A stretch of DNA of 12,659 bases. Source: T1Sed10-7 sp047921175. GTDB taxonomy: Bacteria; Actinomycetota; Nitriliruptoria; Nitriliruptorales; Nitriliruptoraceae. This document shows positions 7,801 to 12,659 of this stretch, in pieces. The notes under the pieces were generated by a model, which was given only the letters and a program-made list of their open reading frames with translations, did not search any database and was not told the DNA's origin. Location of the stretch: the NCBI GenBank assembly GCA_047921175.1, contig JBLRWQ010000080.1:1-12659 (forward strand), read 5' to 3'. Position numbers and translations under genes: made by a program. Position 1 is the first letter of the stretch, and each line of letters starts with the position of its first letter.

Positions 7801-8224
7801 CCGTGGGTGAGCCCAGCAGCGGGGACGCGGCCAGCACCGGGATACCGGCCTGCTCCGCGACGTCGCGGGCGTGGGTCTTCGATCCGGTGAGCTCGAGCAC
7901 CGGTGCCGGCGGGCCGACGAAGGTCAGCCCGGCGTCGGCGACGGCGCGGGCGAAGACCGCGGACTCGGACAGGAAGCCGTAGCCGGGGTAGATCGCGTCG
8001 GCCCCGACCTCCAGCGCGGTCGCCACGATCGCGTCGCCGTCGAGGTAGGCGCGGACCGGGTGGCCGGGCTCGCCGATCTCGTAGGCCTCGTCGGCCTTGA
8101 TCCGGTGCAGCGAGTCGCGGTCCTCGCGGGCGTGGATCGCGATCGTCTTGAGCCCGAGCTCGGTCGCGGCCCGGAAGGCCCGGATCGCGATCTCACCCCG
8201 GTTGGCGACCAGTACCGAACGCAC
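4829..8224 (-). CDS. pyc: pyruvate carboxylase, single-chain
   Basis: Biotin enzyme of 1131 residues, the usual length, that carboxylates pyruvate to oxaloacetate with ATP and bicarbonate to refill the TCA cycle. The order is complete. The biotin carboxylase domain (about 1-450) has VANRGEIAIR (6-15), the ATP-grasp glycine loop GGGGRGMR (161-168) and EMNPRIQVEH (291-300). The carboxyltransferase domain (about 525-800) has TDTSLRDAHQS (531-541), the likely carboxylated, metal-linked lysine K706 in CIKDM, and metal ligands H735 and H737 in HTHD. The PC-specific middle region follows, and the C-terminal biotinyl domain has EAMKM with biotinyl lysine K1094. The GTG start at 8224 is chosen because GAGGAG lies 5 bases upstream and the first residues begin the first biotin-carboxylase strand. 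The frame stays open to 8386, but that part is low-complexity. It is divergent from purS and convergent with deoC. Nothing is truncated. Confidence 0.97.
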   Translation of the reverse strand: MRSVLVANRGEIAIRAFRAATELGLKTIAIHAREDRDSLHRIKADEAYEIGEPGHPVRAYLDGDAIVATALEVGADAIYPGYGFLSESAVFARAVADAGLTFVGPPAPVLELTGSKTHARDVAEQAGIPVLAASPLLGSPTEAVDHAERIGFPVFVKAAAGGGGRGMRRVERREDLVAAVETAMREAEGAFGDPSVFLEQAMTRPRHIEVQVLADANGEVVHLYERDCSLQRRHQKVLELAPAPNLPSELRDRLCAYAVEFARAVDYRNVGTVEFLVERATEPDARAVFIEMNPRIQVEHTVTEEVTAVDLVGSQLRIAGGATLADLGLSQDTIATRGFALQARITTEDPEQGFRPDTGRISAYRSPGGAGIRLDAGSAYVGGEISPFFDSMLVKLTARGADLDTAIRRARRALAEFRVRGVRTNMRFLQAMLAEPALRAGDLSTAFIDEHPHLLHAAAGTNRTQRLATFLAERTVNREYGPPPGSPAPATKLPAIDEAATPPPGNRDRLRELGPDGFARWLRDSDDVLVTDTSLRDAHQSLFATRMRTFDMLAAAPHLAHGLPQLLSLEAWGGATYDVALRFLHEDPWARLEQLREAIPNIPLQMLLRGRNLLGYTAYSERAVRAFVEEAATAGLDLFRVFDALNDVEQMRAAIGAARDAGALAEGTLCYSGDLSDPDEHLYTLDHYLGVAEGVLDAGAHILCIKDMAGLLRAPAARILVTALRERFDAPVHLHTHDTAGGQLATYLAAIEAGVDAIDGAAAPLSGMTSQPSLAAIVAATDGGPRRTGLQLENLWAMEPYWEAVRKLYAPFESGMKSPTGTVYRHGIPGGQLSNLRSQAGALGLGDRVEEIEEAYARVDELLGRIIKVTPTSKVVGDLALYLVSAGVDIDELERDPSRFDLPDSVIGFLRGELGTPHGGWPEPFRTKVLEAKASSRPVAAPPVEDLPDEPGPARRRALDRLQFPGPTKDFEHAHDLYWDVSLLPTDAFWHGLGQDHEVEVELRRGTKVYFSLQAVGEPDDGGFRTVLLHVNGQSRPIEVRDHAIHSEVANVEKADSSRVEHVAAPLTGVITWAVEAGAEVAAGDPVATIEAMKMESTISAPHAGKVARVVTGAGTKVEPGDLVCEVTPAG

Positions 8225-8276
8225 GTCGACTCCTCGTCCTCGCGCCCCGGCGTGGTCCGCAGGGCACCGCGCCGGG

Positions 8277-8282
8277 ATGCTA
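8277..8282 (-). promoter_or_regulatory. pyc -10-like box TAGCAT
   Basis: On the minus strand TAGCAT fits TANNNT and would start a transcript near 8270, giving a leader of about 45 bases to the GTG at 8224. No convincing -35 is visible. Between this box and the purS box on the other strand lies an imperfect palindrome (8324-8338, CCGAGGGTCCTTCGG) that could be a shared control site. Confidence 0.35.
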
Positions 8283-8368
8283 GGCGGCGGCCAGCGGCTG
8301 CGAGCGGGACCTGTGGCGGGTGCCCGAGGGTCCTTCGGCTGCGCGAGGGGCCGCCGGAGCGGCCTGGG

Positions 8369-8374
8369 TACGCT
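8369..8374 (+). promoter_or_regulatory. purS -10-like box TACGCT
   Basis: TACGCT lies 29 bases ahead of the purS ATG, so the predicted leader is only about 20-25 bases and still includes a GGAG ribosome-binding site at 8392-8395. It is the same hexamer as upstream of deoC and of the small minus-strand membrane gene. There is no clear -35. Confidence 0.45.
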
Positions 8375-8403
8375 GCCGGCCGCCACCGACCGGAGCCCGC
8401 CAG

Positions 8404-8667
8404 ATGCCCCGCATCGCCGTCGACGTCCTGCTCAAGCGCGAGATCCTCGACCCGCAGGGTCGGGCCGTCGAGGAGGCGCTGCCGGGGCTCGGCTACGCGG
8501 GTGTCAGCGAGGTCCGGGTCGGCAAGCACCTCGAGCTGGTGGTCGACGCCGACGGGGAGGACCTCTCCGAGCGGGTCGAGGCGATGTGCGCCGGCTTCCT
8601 GACCAACCCCGTGATCGAGTCGTACCGCTGGCGTGTGATCGACGACGCCGAGCGCGCCGACGCCTGA
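8404..8667 (+). CDS. purS: phosphoribosylformylglycinamidine synthase subunit PurS
   Basis: Small subunit (87 residues, normal size) of the three-part FGAM synthase PurLQS, which turns FGAR and glutamine into FGAM in de novo purine synthesis. PurS dimers bridge the glutaminase PurQ and the ATP-using PurL. The start and core match the family: MPRIAVDVLLKREILDPQG, then AVEEALPGLGY, VSEVRVGKHLEL and a C-terminal TNPVIESYRW. The ATG at 8404 has GGAG 8 bases upstream; the longer open frame from 8320 has no such support and would run through the promoter-like box. It begins a plus-strand block, with 7 bases to the next gene. Unusually, purQ does not follow directly. Confidence 0.93.
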   Translation: MPRIAVDVLLKREILDPQGRAVEEALPGLGYAGVSEVRVGKHLELVVDADGEDLSERVEAMCAGFLTNPVIESYRWRVIDDAERADA

Positions 8668-8674
8668 GCCGGAC

Positions 8675-9508
8675 GTGCCGACCGACGACCGCGGCCGAGG
8701 CCGCCCGGGTGCCGGCGCCGGGTCATCGAGCGCCGAGCCCGATGGCGTCGCCGGTGGCCCGGGGGCAGGCCATGGTCCGCTGCGCACCGACGGGCTGCCG
8801 ACCCTGCCCACCGGTGAGCCGGTGCTGCAGCGCTGGTTCGTGCTGTTCGCGCTGACGATGGTGCCGGTGGCGATCGCGGTGGCGGTCTGGGCCTTCCTGT
8901 CGATCGACCGGGACGAGCTGACGGCCGCGGAGCGTCGCCCCGCCGGCGGTCCGACCGTCACGATCGCCCGCGGTGACGCGATGCTGGCCGAGACCCGCGA
9001 CGCCGAGCCCGGTCCCGGTTGCGCCCAGGCGATCCGCGTCATCGGCGACGCGGGCTCGCGCACCGCCGCTGTCGCCGCGCTCGAGGGGGTCTGCGAGCTC
9101 GTCGATAGCGGTGGGTTCCCCGAGGTGCGCGACGGGCTCGTCACCTGGATCGCCGGCGGTGGGCAGCTCCGGGTCGCGACCTTCGAGCTGGCTGGGGTCG
9201 AGTCCTCCGCGCGCCTGGAGGACGACCGGCTCATCGTCGAGCTCAACGCCCGGTTCCAGTTCGAGGACCCGGTCCGTGGTGCCCCGGCGATCGCCCACCA
9301 GCTGGTGCTGCTGACCGACCCCGCCTGGCCCGGCGCCCCGGTCGGGGTGACCACGGAGCTCGCGGGTGCCGAGGTGCAGCGTCGCGCGTGTGGCGTGCTC
9401 GACCTGGGTGACCCCGCCCCGCGCGGCTGCCGGGACGCGACCGAGCTGCTCGATGCGGCCGACCCCGTCGGCGACCTGCTGGAGGTCGGGTTCCGCGATG
9501 ACCGCTGA
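8675..9508 (+). CDS. membrane-anchored protein of unknown function
   Basis: I do not recognise this 277-residue protein. A hydrophilic Gly/Pro/Asp-rich N-terminal part (about 1-50) is followed by one strong transmembrane helix (about 54-76, WFVLFALTMVPVAIAVAVWA) and a soluble domain of about 200 residues. With no cleavable signal, and RDEL after the helix, topology is not certain, but a type II anchor with the C-terminal domain outside is the simplest reading. That domain has four cysteines (C116, C140, C239, C252), enough for two disulfides, and is acidic. The GTG start at 8675 is 7 bases after the purS stop with only a weak GGA ahead, so a later start is possible, though few in-frame options precede the helix. 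Its end overlaps the start of the MFS gene by 11 bases, which ties the two together. A role beside the transporter is inference only. Confidence 0.75.
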   Translation: MPTDDRGRGRPGAGAGSSSAEPDGVAGGPGAGHGPLRTDGLPTLPTGEPVLQRWFVLFALTMVPVAIAVAVWAFLSIDRDELTAAERRPAGGPTVTIARGDAMLAETRDAEPGPGCAQAIRVIGDAGSRTAAVAALEGVCELVDSGGFPEVRDGLVTWIAGGGQLRVATFELAGVESSARLEDDRLIVELNARFQFEDPVRGAPAIAHQLVLLTDPAWPGAPVGVTTELAGAEVQRRACGVLDLGDPAPRGCRDATELLDAADPVGDLLEVGFRDDR

Positions 9509-10811
9509 CGGGTCGCTCGGGGCCGCCGACGAACCCGCCCACGGCGACGGCTCCGACGCCGAGGTGGGGCACGCGGCGCTGCAGCGCCGCACCATGCGTG
9601 TGCTGGTCGCCAGCCAGGTGCTCGGTGGGGTCGGCGTCGGGTCCGGCGTGGCGGTGGTCGGGCTGCTGGCCTACGAGCTGTCGGGGACCGCCTCGCTGTC
9701 CGGGGTGTCCGCCACCGCGTCGACGCTCGGCGCGGCCGCCGCCGCGATCGTGATCGCCCGGCTGTCGGTGGCCCGGGGTCGCCGGCCGGGGCTCGTCACC
9801 GGCTACCTCGTCGGCGCGGCCGGTGCCGCGCTCGCGGTGGTCGCGGCGGTGCTCGGGGTGTTCTGGCTCCACGTCGTCGCCTCGCTCGCCTTCGGCTGGT
9901 CCAGCGCGTCCAACCTGCAGGCCCGCTACGCCGCGACGGACCTGGCCGGTCCGTCGACGCGTGCCCGGTCGCTGTCGACCATCGTCTGGGCCACGACCAT
10001 CGGTGCGGTGCTCGGCCCCAACCTGACCGGGCCCGGCGAAGCCGTCGCCACGACGCTCGCCCTGCCGCCGCTCGCCGGGGCGTACCTGTTCTCGCTGGTC
10101 TCCTTCCTCGGCGCCGGTCTCGTCCAGGCGATCTGGCTCCGGCCCGACCCGCTGCACGTGGTGCGGGCCACGGCAGCCGTGCCGGCGGTGGCCGACACCG
10201 GCTGGGCCACGATCCGCCGGGCCCTGGCGACCATCAGCGGCATCCCGGAGGCGCGGGTCGCGGTGCTGGCGATCACCGCGGCCCACGCGGTGATGGTCGG
10301 GGTGATGGTGATGACCCCGGTCCACATGGAGGGCCACGGTGCGGCGCTCAACCTCGTCGGCCTGACCATCAGCCTCCACATCGCGGGCATGTACGCGCTG
10401 AGCCCGGTGATGGGGGCGCTGGCCGACCGCATCGGTCGGCGGGCCGTGGTCCTGCTGGGGCTGGCGCAGCTGGCGGTCGCGGCCCTGCTGGCGGCGGTGA
10501 GCGACCCCATGGGCTCGCTCGGGTTCCAGGGCGGACTGATCCTGCTCGGCACCGGCTGGTCCGCCTGCCTGATCGCCGGCTCCGCCTGGCTGACCGACGC
10601 CGTGCCCGTGGCCGAGCGCCCCGGCGTCCAGGGCACCAGCGACCTGGCCATGAACCTGGCCGGTGGCGTCGGCGGCACGTTGGCCGGCATCGTGCTCGCC
10701 CTGGCCGGCTACCCGGCGCTGGCGTTCGGCTCGCTCGTGCTCCTGGTGCCAGCGGCGCTCGGTGCGCTGCGGCTGACGGACCGGCCCCGGCAGGGGGTCG
10801 GGACCGGCTGA
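9498..10811 (+). CDS. MFS transporter, 12-helix type
   Basis: Major facilitator superfamily membrane protein of 437 residues, with a 31-residue acidic cytosolic N-terminal tail and then about 12 hydrophobic helices. The loop 8-9 motif GALADRIGRR (306-315) is a good copy of the MFS motif A (GxLaDRxGRR). The loop 2-3 copy is degenerate (ARLSVARGRR, 87-96). The helix-5 side stretch NLQARYAATDLAGP (139-152), followed by WATTIGAVLGPNL, looks like an uncharacterised actinobacterial MFS group. The substrate is unknown; drug or metabolite efflux is the usual default and should not be assumed. The ATG at 9498 has GGAGGT 11 bases upstream (9481-9486), inside the end of the preceding gene. An ATG at 9594 is possible but would delete the charged tail only. 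The pair with the anchored protein is probably co-transcribed with purS. Confidence 0.88.
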   Translation: MTADGSLGAADEPAHGDGSDAEVGHAALQRRTMRVLVASQVLGGVGVGSGVAVVGLLAYELSGTASLSGVSATASTLGAAAAAIVIARLSVARGRRPGLVTGYLVGAAGAALAVVAAVLGVFWLHVVASLAFGWSSASNLQARYAATDLAGPSTRARSLSTIVWATTIGAVLGPNLTGPGEAVATTLALPPLAGAYLFSLVSFLGAGLVQAIWLRPDPLHVVRATAAVPAVADTGWATIRRALATISGIPEARVAVLAITAAHAVMVGVMVMTPVHMEGHGAALNLVGLTISLHIAGMYALSPVMGALADRIGRRAVVLLGLAQLAVAALLAAVSDPMGSLGFQGGLILLGTGWSACLIAGSAWLTDAVPVAERPGVQGTSDLAMNLAGGVGGTLAGIVLALAGYPALAFGSLVLLVPAALGALRLTDRPRQGVGTG

Positions 10812-10894
10812 ATGGGAGTGCCGTCGCCGGTCGTGTGTCGCACCCGGCTCACGCGGCGCACCCGTCGCACGGCGCGCGCCGATCGACATCGCGC

Positions 10895-10908
10895 GCACCG
10901 GTCGGTGC
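10895..10908 (+). repeat. small inverted repeat GCACC-N4-GGTGC upstream of purQ
   Basis: The arms GCACC and GGTGC flank GGTC. The same arms with a CGTC loop lie ahead of deoC (3913-3926). Here it is 15 bases upstream of the -10-like box, against 4 bases at deoC, so the spacing is not conserved and the role is uncertain. Confidence 0.3.
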
Positions 10909-10923
10909 GTCGCGGTCGGTCGC

Positions 10924-10929
10924 TACGAT
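10924..10929 (+). promoter_or_regulatory. purQ -10-like box TACGAT
   Basis: TACGAT fits TANNNT and would start a transcript near 10936, leaving a leader of about 80 bases before the purQ GTG. The 204-base gap after the MFS gene and this box suggest that purQ has a promoter of its own rather than relying on read-through. No clear -35 is seen. Confidence 0.45.
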
Positions 10930-10945
10930 CCGGGCCCGTCCCGCC

Positions 10946-10973
10946 GCCACCTCGATGCCAGCACCGAGGTGGC
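10946..10973 (+). promoter_or_regulatory. 9-bp inverted repeat in the purQ leader
   Basis: GCCACCTCG (10946-10954) and CGAGGTGGC (10965-10973) are exact reverse complements around a 10-base loop. The element lies just after the predicted transcript start and about 43 bases before the purQ start codon. It could be a hairpin in the leader RNA or a binding site for a dimeric protein. It does not resemble a riboswitch class that I can name; a PurR-type or attenuation role would be a guess. Confidence 0.45.
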
Positions 10974-11015
10974 CGCGGGCCGGTGCGATGGACGGTCACG
11001 ACGCGAGGACGCACG

Positions 11016-11687
11016 GTGCGCATCGGTGTGGTCACCTTCCCGGGGTCGCTCGACGACCACGACGCCCGACTGGCCGTCGAGGTCTGCGGTGGGGACACGG
11101 TCGCGCTGTGGCACGCGGACGCGACGGTCCACGACGTCGACGCGGTCCTGCTCCCGGGGGGGTTCTCCCACGGTGACTACCTGCGCTGCGGTGCCATCGC
11201 CCACCGCGCGCCGGTGATGGGCGCCGTCGCCGCCTTCGCTCGCGACGGCGGACCGGTGCTCGGGATCTGCAACGGCTTCCAGGTGCTGTGCGAGGCGGGC
11301 CTGCTGCCCGGCGCGCTGACCCGCAACGCGGGGCTGAGGTTCGTGTGCCGCGACGTGCCGTTGACCGTCGAGGCGGCCGACACCCCCTGGACCCGCGCGT
11401 ACGCACCGGGGCAGACGATCGTGATCCCCGCCAAGCACGGCGAGGGCCGCTACGTCGCCGACGACGCCACCCTGGACCGGCTCGAGGCCGAGGGGCGTGT
11501 CGTCGTCCGGTACGCCGCCGGGTCGAACCCCAACGGCTCCGCCCGGGACATCGCCGGGGTCACCAACGCCGGCCGCAACATCGTCGGGCTCATGCCCCAC
11601 CCGGAGCATGCCGTCGATCCGTCGCTGATCGGCGGCACGGACGGCCGCGGCTTCTTCGAGAGCGTGCTCAGCCAGGTCGCCGTATGA
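11016..11687 (+). CDS. purQ: phosphoribosylformylglycinamidine synthase subunit PurQ (glutaminase)
   Basis: Class I glutamine amidotransferase subunit (223 residues) that frees ammonia from glutamine and passes it to PurL in the FGAM synthase step of purine synthesis. It is cytosolic and acts with PurS. The catalytic triad is visible: C85 in GICNGFQVL (83-91), and H195 and E197 in PHPEH (194-198). Other family marks are the N-terminal VTFPGSLDDHD (6-16), LLPGGFSHGDYLRCGAIA (45-62) and IPAKHGEGRY (137-146). The GTG at 11016 is preceded by GAGGA at 11005-11009 with 6 bases of spacing, and it starts right at the first beta strand. The frame is open upstream to 10812, but that part is Arg-rich and crosses the promoter-like box. 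It is followed 2 bases later by a strong hairpin and then by a gene on the other strand, so purL is elsewhere. Confidence 0.95.
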   Translation: MRIGVVTFPGSLDDHDARLAVEVCGGDTVALWHADATVHDVDAVLLPGGFSHGDYLRCGAIAHRAPVMGAVAAFARDGGPVLGICNGFQVLCEAGLLPGALTRNAGLRFVCRDVPLTVEAADTPWTRAYAPGQTIVIPAKHGEGRYVADDATLDRLEAEGRVVVRYAAGSNPNGSARDIAGVTNAGRNIVGLMPHPEHAVDPSLIGGTDGRGFFESVLSQVAV

Positions 11688-11689
11688 GA

Positions 11690-11725
11690 CCGCCGGCCCC
11701 CGTGGTGCGGCACGGGGACCGGCGG
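11690..11725 (+). terminator. strong stem-loop terminator after purQ
   Basis: Starting 2 bases after the purQ stop, CCGCCGG-C-CCCCGTG pairs with CACGGGG-A-CCGGCGG around loop GTGCGG. Fourteen of 15 positions pair, with a single C-A mismatch. There is no U-tract. It can serve both purQ and the converging minus-strand gene ending at 11782. Confidence 0.65.
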
Positions 11726-11781
11726 AGCGGGGAGCCGGAGCGCGAGCGGCGTCGGTGCGCAGGCGTGGGTCCGCGGCCGGC

Positions 11782-11988
11782 TCAGCTGCCCTGGAGCAGC
11801 CGCTCGAAGGGGTCGTCCGCGGCGGTGCGCCGGCGGTCGATGCGCAGGTAGGCGAACAGGGCCAGGTGCGCGAGGATCCCGAAGAACAGGATGCCGGCCG
11901 GGAAGAACTGCCCCTGGAACGCCAGCATGATCGCGGCCACGGCCGAGAAGGCGACGAGCACGGCACGCAGGGTGTTCAGGGCATCCAC
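11782..11988 (-). CDS. small two-helix membrane protein, unknown function
   Basis: A 68-residue protein with two hydrophobic segments (about 5-24, LNTLRAVLVAFSAVAAIMLA, and 30-47, PAGILFFGILAHLALFAY), joined by a short FQGQFF turn, then a basic and acidic tail (RIDRRR...). It should span the membrane twice with both ends on the same side. I do not recognise a family; such proteins are common as uncharacterised actinobacterial membrane proteins. The GTG start at 11988 has GAGGT 5 bases upstream, and a TACGCT -10-like box lies about 35 bases upstream, so it has the signals of a real single-gene unit despite its size. GC-rich codon use agrees with its neighbours. Confidence 0.7.
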   Translation of the reverse strand: MDALNTLRAVLVAFSAVAAIMLAFQGQFFPAGILFFGILAHLALFAYLRIDRRRTAADDPFERLLQGS

Positions 11989-12023
11989 GGCAGACCTCGG
12001 TGGCGGGGAGGTGCGGGGGCACG

Positions 12024-12029
12024 AGCGTA
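12024..12029 (-). promoter_or_regulatory. -10-like box TACGCT for the small membrane gene
   Basis: On the minus strand TACGCT lies 35 bases before the GTG at 11988, giving a predicted leader of about 30 bases. It is the third exact copy of this hexamer at a gene start in the window. An inverted repeat TACCC-N6-GGGTA (12028-12043) overlaps its upstream edge and could be an operator. Confidence 0.45.
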
Positions 12030-12102
12030 CCCCCTCATGGGTAGTTCGGCCCTATCCGACGACGGGGATCTCCCGGGTCGGGCCAGAGGTCCTGACGTGC
12101 GC

Positions 12103-12363
12103 TCACGGGCTGTTGGTGCCCGCCGGCCCGCGATGGCCGAACAGGTCGCCCGGTTGGCACTCGAGGGCCGCGCACAGGGCCGACAGGGTCGAGAACCGCA
12201 CCGCCTTGGCCCGGTCGTTCTTGAGCACCGAGAGGTTGACGACCGTCACCCCGACCCGCTCCGACAGCTCCTTGAGCGTCATCCCACGGGCAGCCAGCAG
12301 CTCGTCGAGGTGGCAGGTGATGCCGTGGTCGGGTCCGTCCGGTCCTGTGCCGGCCGGCGCCAT
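12103..12363 (-). CDS. small XRE/Cro-C1 helix-turn-helix regulator (YozG-like)
   Basis: DNA-binding protein of 86 residues with a single Cro/C1-type helix-turn-helix domain. It runs from CHLDELLAARGMTLKELSER (17-36) through VGVTVVNLSVLKNDRAKAVR (37-56) to LSALCAALECQPGDLF (60-75), the helix pattern of the short YozG-like regulators. The N-terminal 13 residues are low complexity and the tail is short. It would act as a dimer on a nearby promoter, often its own. The ATG at 12363 shares one base with the TGA of the upstream membrane gene (TGATG), so the two are translationally coupled. Pairing with a DUF2975 membrane protein is a repeated arrangement in Gram-positive bacteria from memory; the signal sensed is not known. 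Confidence 0.85.
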   Translation of the reverse strand: MAPAGTGPDGPDHGITCHLDELLAARGMTLKELSERVGVTVVNLSVLKNDRAKAVRFSTLSALCAALECQPGDLFGHRGPAGTNSP

Positions 12364-12659
12364 CAGACCAGCCCCTCCAGTTCCTCGGTCAGCTGGCGGC
12401 CCGCCTCGAACACCTGGGCCGCGATCCCGAGCAGCGCCACCACGAGCAGGGGCAGCAGCTGCACCTCGAACAGCTGGATGCCGAGCGGGCCGCCGTCGGG
12501 GAGCCCGCCGAGGAAGTTGGTCACGAAGGTCGCGGCCAGCCCGTCGAAGGCGGTCGGGAACAGGCTCCCGGCCAGCACCACCAGCGCCAGCGCGCGCAAC
12601 CGCCCGGGCATGCGCCGGTCGAACGCCCTCCCTGCGGCCACCAGCAGCAGCATCGAGCG
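12363..12659 (-). CDS. DUF2975-like membrane protein, 5' end cut by window edge
   Basis: The last 98 residues of a membrane protein are visible. The frame stays open through the right edge, and the ATG at 12653 is likely internal because DUF2975 proteins are usually about 150-200 residues. Hydrophobic segments are LRALALVVLAGSLFPTAFDG and LLPLLVVALLGIAAQVF, and the protein ends FEAGRQLTEELEGLV, which resembles the conserved C-terminal tail of DUF2975 (hydrophobic helix, F..G..L..E..LV). That match is from memory and is supported by the coupled XRE gene, the usual partner. Its stop overlaps the regulator's start by one base. The function of the family is not established; it may sense a membrane state or inhibit the partner regulator. 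Confidence 0.6.
   Translation of the reverse strand, partial: RSMLLLVAAGRAFDRRMPGRLRALALVVLAGSLFPTAFDGLAATFVTNFLGGLPDGGPLGIQLFEVQLLPLLVVALLGIAAQVFEAGRQLTEELEGLV

Noticed and set aside
4718..7810. Very long open frame (1030 codons) on the plus strand opposite pyc
   Set aside because: It lies antisense to a complete, motif-rich pyruvate carboxylase. Its translation is low-complexity (Gly/Val/Arg/Glu/Leu), with no recognisable motif. At this GC content stop codons are rare in the mirrored frame. Its start also falls inside the tandem repeat.
8225..8403. Riboswitch in the pyc/purS divergent gap
   Set aside because: The predicted purS leader is only about 20-25 bases and the pyc leader about 45, too short for a known purine riboswitch. 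Only a 15-base imperfect palindrome is visible.
8723..10898. Minus-strand open frames opposite the anchored protein and the MFS gene
   Set aside because: Low-complexity His/Arg/Gly/Gln-rich translations with no ribosome-binding site or motif, opposite well-supported membrane proteins.
10988..11176. ATG at 10988 opening a possible short leader peptide or alternative purQ start
   Set aside because: It is out of frame with purQ and runs about 60 codons into the gene in an Arg/Gly-rich frame. The GTG at 11016 has the better-placed ribosome-binding site and the family start.
1..12659. tRNA or rRNA genes and insertion sequences
   Set aside because: I looked for tRNA T-loop motifs, rRNA-like stretches, transposase motifs and terminal inverted repeats and saw none. 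Composition is even across the window.

Overview
The window is about 70-75% GC (estimated by eye) and densely coded. Almost every codon third position is G or C, and GTG starts are common (six of the twelve calls with a visible start). It reads as chromosome of a high-GC Gram-positive actinobacterium. The promoter-like boxes of TANNNT type (TACGCT, TACGAT, TAGCAT) without a clear -35, and terminator hairpins without U-tracts, fit that. Finer placement, for example a deep-branching class such as Nitriliruptoria or Acidimicrobiia, would be a guess. I see no tRNA, rRNA, CRISPR array, transposase or phage gene.

Region 1 (about 28-3848, minus strand) is a tightly coupled four-gene operon transcribed right to left: a GNAT-like acetyltransferase, two GT4-fold glycosyltransferases and a PIG-L/LmbE zinc deacetylase. 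Two of the three junctions are 4-bp stop/start overlaps, and at the third the Shine-Dalgarno sequence overlaps the upstream stop codon. The set suggests building and trimming an N-acetylated sugar conjugate (glycolipid, cell-envelope glycan or low-molecular-weight thiol). The product cannot be read from sequence alone. The tail of a convergent plus-strand gene may end at 38.

Region 2 (3831-4828) holds a divergent control region, deoC (deoxyribose-phosphate aldolase), and a deoC/pyc convergent junction. The junction carries a near-perfect tandem direct repeat of about 56 bp, and each copy contains a long stem-loop.

Region 3 (4829-8224, minus) is a full-length single-chain pyruvate carboxylase, with biotin carboxylase, carboxyltransferase and biotinyl-lysine domains.

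Region 4 (8225-11725, plus) holds purS, a membrane-anchored protein of unknown function, an MFS transporter and purQ. PurS and PurQ are two subunits of FGAM synthase. Here they are separated by two unrelated membrane genes. purQ has its own promoter-like box and a leader with a 9-bp inverted repeat, and it is followed at once by a strong hairpin, so purL is not next to it. The purS-to-MFS block is probably one transcript.

Region 5 (11782-12659, minus) holds a 68-residue two-helix membrane protein and a coupled pair: a DUF2975-like membrane protein, cut by the window edge, and a small XRE-family regulator. No non-coding gap exceeds 300 bases; the longest is the 204-base purQ leader.
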